This document shows positions 7,362 to 7,550 of a DNA stretch of 7,550 nucleotides, piece by piece; position 1 is the first letter of the stretch; the number at the start of each line of letters is the position of its first letter. The stretch comes from Burkholderiaceae bacterium (GTDB lineage: Bacteria; Pseudomonadota; Gammaproteobacteria; Burkholderiales; Burkholderiaceae), in contig CANGWT010000076.1 of assembly GCA_947457745.1 (NCBI GenBank), forward strand, positions 1-7,550, in the 5' to 3' direction. The notes beneath the pieces are model-generated. The model was not told the origin of the DNA. It ran no database searches and saw only the letters and a list, made by a program, of their open reading frames with translations. Both the position numbers and the translations under genes were made by a program.

Positions 7362-7367
7362 ACTATA
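7362..7367 (-). promoter_or_regulatory. Possible -10 element of the MCE operon promoter
   Basis: On the minus strand TATAGT lies six bases before the preferred ATG at 7355, so a start at the usual distance would fall on or next to the A of the ATG, giving a leaderless message. This matches the lack of a Shine-Dalgarno sequence. No good -35 is seen at 16-18 bases upstream (CAGTGG, ACAGTG, CACAGT), which keeps this tentative. The whole space available to the promoter is the 45 bases after the tRNA terminator. Confidence 0.3.
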
Positions 7368-7399
7368 AGGGATCTAAATAAAACCACTGTGAAATGCCT

Positions 7400-7436
7400 A
7401 AAAAAGAAAAAGGGCCCAGTTTTTCAACTAGGCCCT
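7400..7436 (-). terminator. Intrinsic terminator of the tRNA-Arg gene
   Basis: On the minus strand the arms AGGGCCTAGTT (7426-7436) and AACTGGGCCCT (7411-7421) form an 11-bp stem with a single G-T wobble, closed by a GAAA tetraloop (7422-7425). A T-rich tract with one C interruption follows (7400-7410). This is a strong rho-independent terminator, eight bases past the tRNA CCA end. It is not bidirectional: the plus strand has no T-run after the stem. It separates the tRNA transcript from the lipid transport operon. Confidence 0.92.
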
Positions 7437-7444
7437 GTAAGGGT

Positions 7445-7521
7445 TGGTGCGGCTGGCAGGAATTGAACCCACGACCCCTTGGTTCGTAGCCAAGTACTCT
7501 ATCCAGCTGAGCTACAGCCGC
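7445..7521 (-). tRNA. tRNA-Arg (anticodon ACG)
   Basis: This 77-base gene folds fully into a cloverleaf. The acceptor stem is GCGGCTG paired with CAGCCGC (7 bp), with discriminator A and an encoded CCA (7445-7447). The D arm is GCTC/GAGT around AGCTGGATA. The anticodon stem is CTTGG/CCAAG with loop CTACGAA, giving anticodon ACG, read as ICG for arginine CGU/CGC/CGA codons. The variable loop is GGGTC, and the T arm is GTGGG/CCTGC with loop TTCAATT. A34 would need TadA editing to inosine. The gene has its own terminator just downstream and is therefore probably an independent transcript, not part of the operon that follows. Confidence 0.97.
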
Positions 7522-7531
7522 AACAGCCATA

Positions 7532-7537
7532 ATTATG
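7532..7537 (-). promoter_or_regulatory. Possible -10 element of the tRNA-Arg promoter
   Basis: CATAAT on the minus strand lies ten bases before the mature 5' end of the tRNA, so transcription would begin about four bases before it. A matching -35 would fall beyond the right edge of the window and cannot be checked. The element sits in a perfect 10-bp palindrome, CATAATTATG (7528-7537), which may be chance. Confidence 0.35.
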
Positions 7538-7550
7538 CCATGGAAGAGAA

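Noticed and set aside
7433..7443. Small hairpin CCCT-GTA-AGGG that could compete with the terminator stem
   Set aside because: A 4-bp stem with a three-base loop is far weaker than the 11-bp terminator stem, so an attenuation switch is not supported.
7445..7521. tRNA-Arg as an integration site for a genomic island
   Set aside because: No integrase gene and no repeated copy of the tRNA 3' end was noticed in the window; the adjacent operon looks like ordinary chromosomal genes with matching composition.

Overview
The window looks like chromosomal DNA of a betaproteobacterium. The moderate G+C, the gene content and the protein style fit Burkholderiales, possibly a Polynucleobacter-like freshwater lineage; this is an inference from sequence character, not from a database match. 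Nearly all of it is coding, almost entirely on the minus strand. There is no sign of phage, transposons, CRISPR or other mobile DNA.

Read in the direction of transcription (right to left), the window opens with a complete tRNA-Arg(ACG) gene at 7445-7521, closed by a strong intrinsic terminator at 7400-7436. About 45 bases later a compact MCE-type (Mla-like) lipid transport operon begins. It encodes a STAS-MlaE fusion permease (6183-7355), an MlaF-like ATPase (5419-6183), a membrane-anchored MCE/MlaD-like protein with a long helical tail (4508-5422), and a PqiC-like auxiliary lipoprotein (3855-4511). These four genes are joined by 1-base and 4-base start/stop overlaps, so they are almost certainly co-translated. 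Together they give an inner-membrane ABC engine, a periplasm-spanning MCE subunit and a probable outer-membrane lipoprotein for moving lipids between the two membranes. No MlaC or MlaA homologue is present in the window.

After a 42-base gap holding a perfect 12-bp palindrome comes an SDR-family protein (3027-3812) whose usual catalytic Asn-Ser-Tyr-Lys tetrad is replaced. Its end overlaps the start of a large FtsX-like permease of the YbbP/COG3127 type (545-3052), whose partner ATPase is not in the window. Converging on that gene from the left is the 3' part of a plus-strand RDD-family membrane protein, cut by the window edge (3-521).

I see no convincing wholly new system. The points most worth a second look are the tetrad-less SDR beside lipid-transport genes, the architecture of the MCE system (STAS fusion, long MCE tail, lipoprotein in place of a soluble shuttle), and the very tight, possibly leaderless promoter region between the tRNA terminator and the operon.
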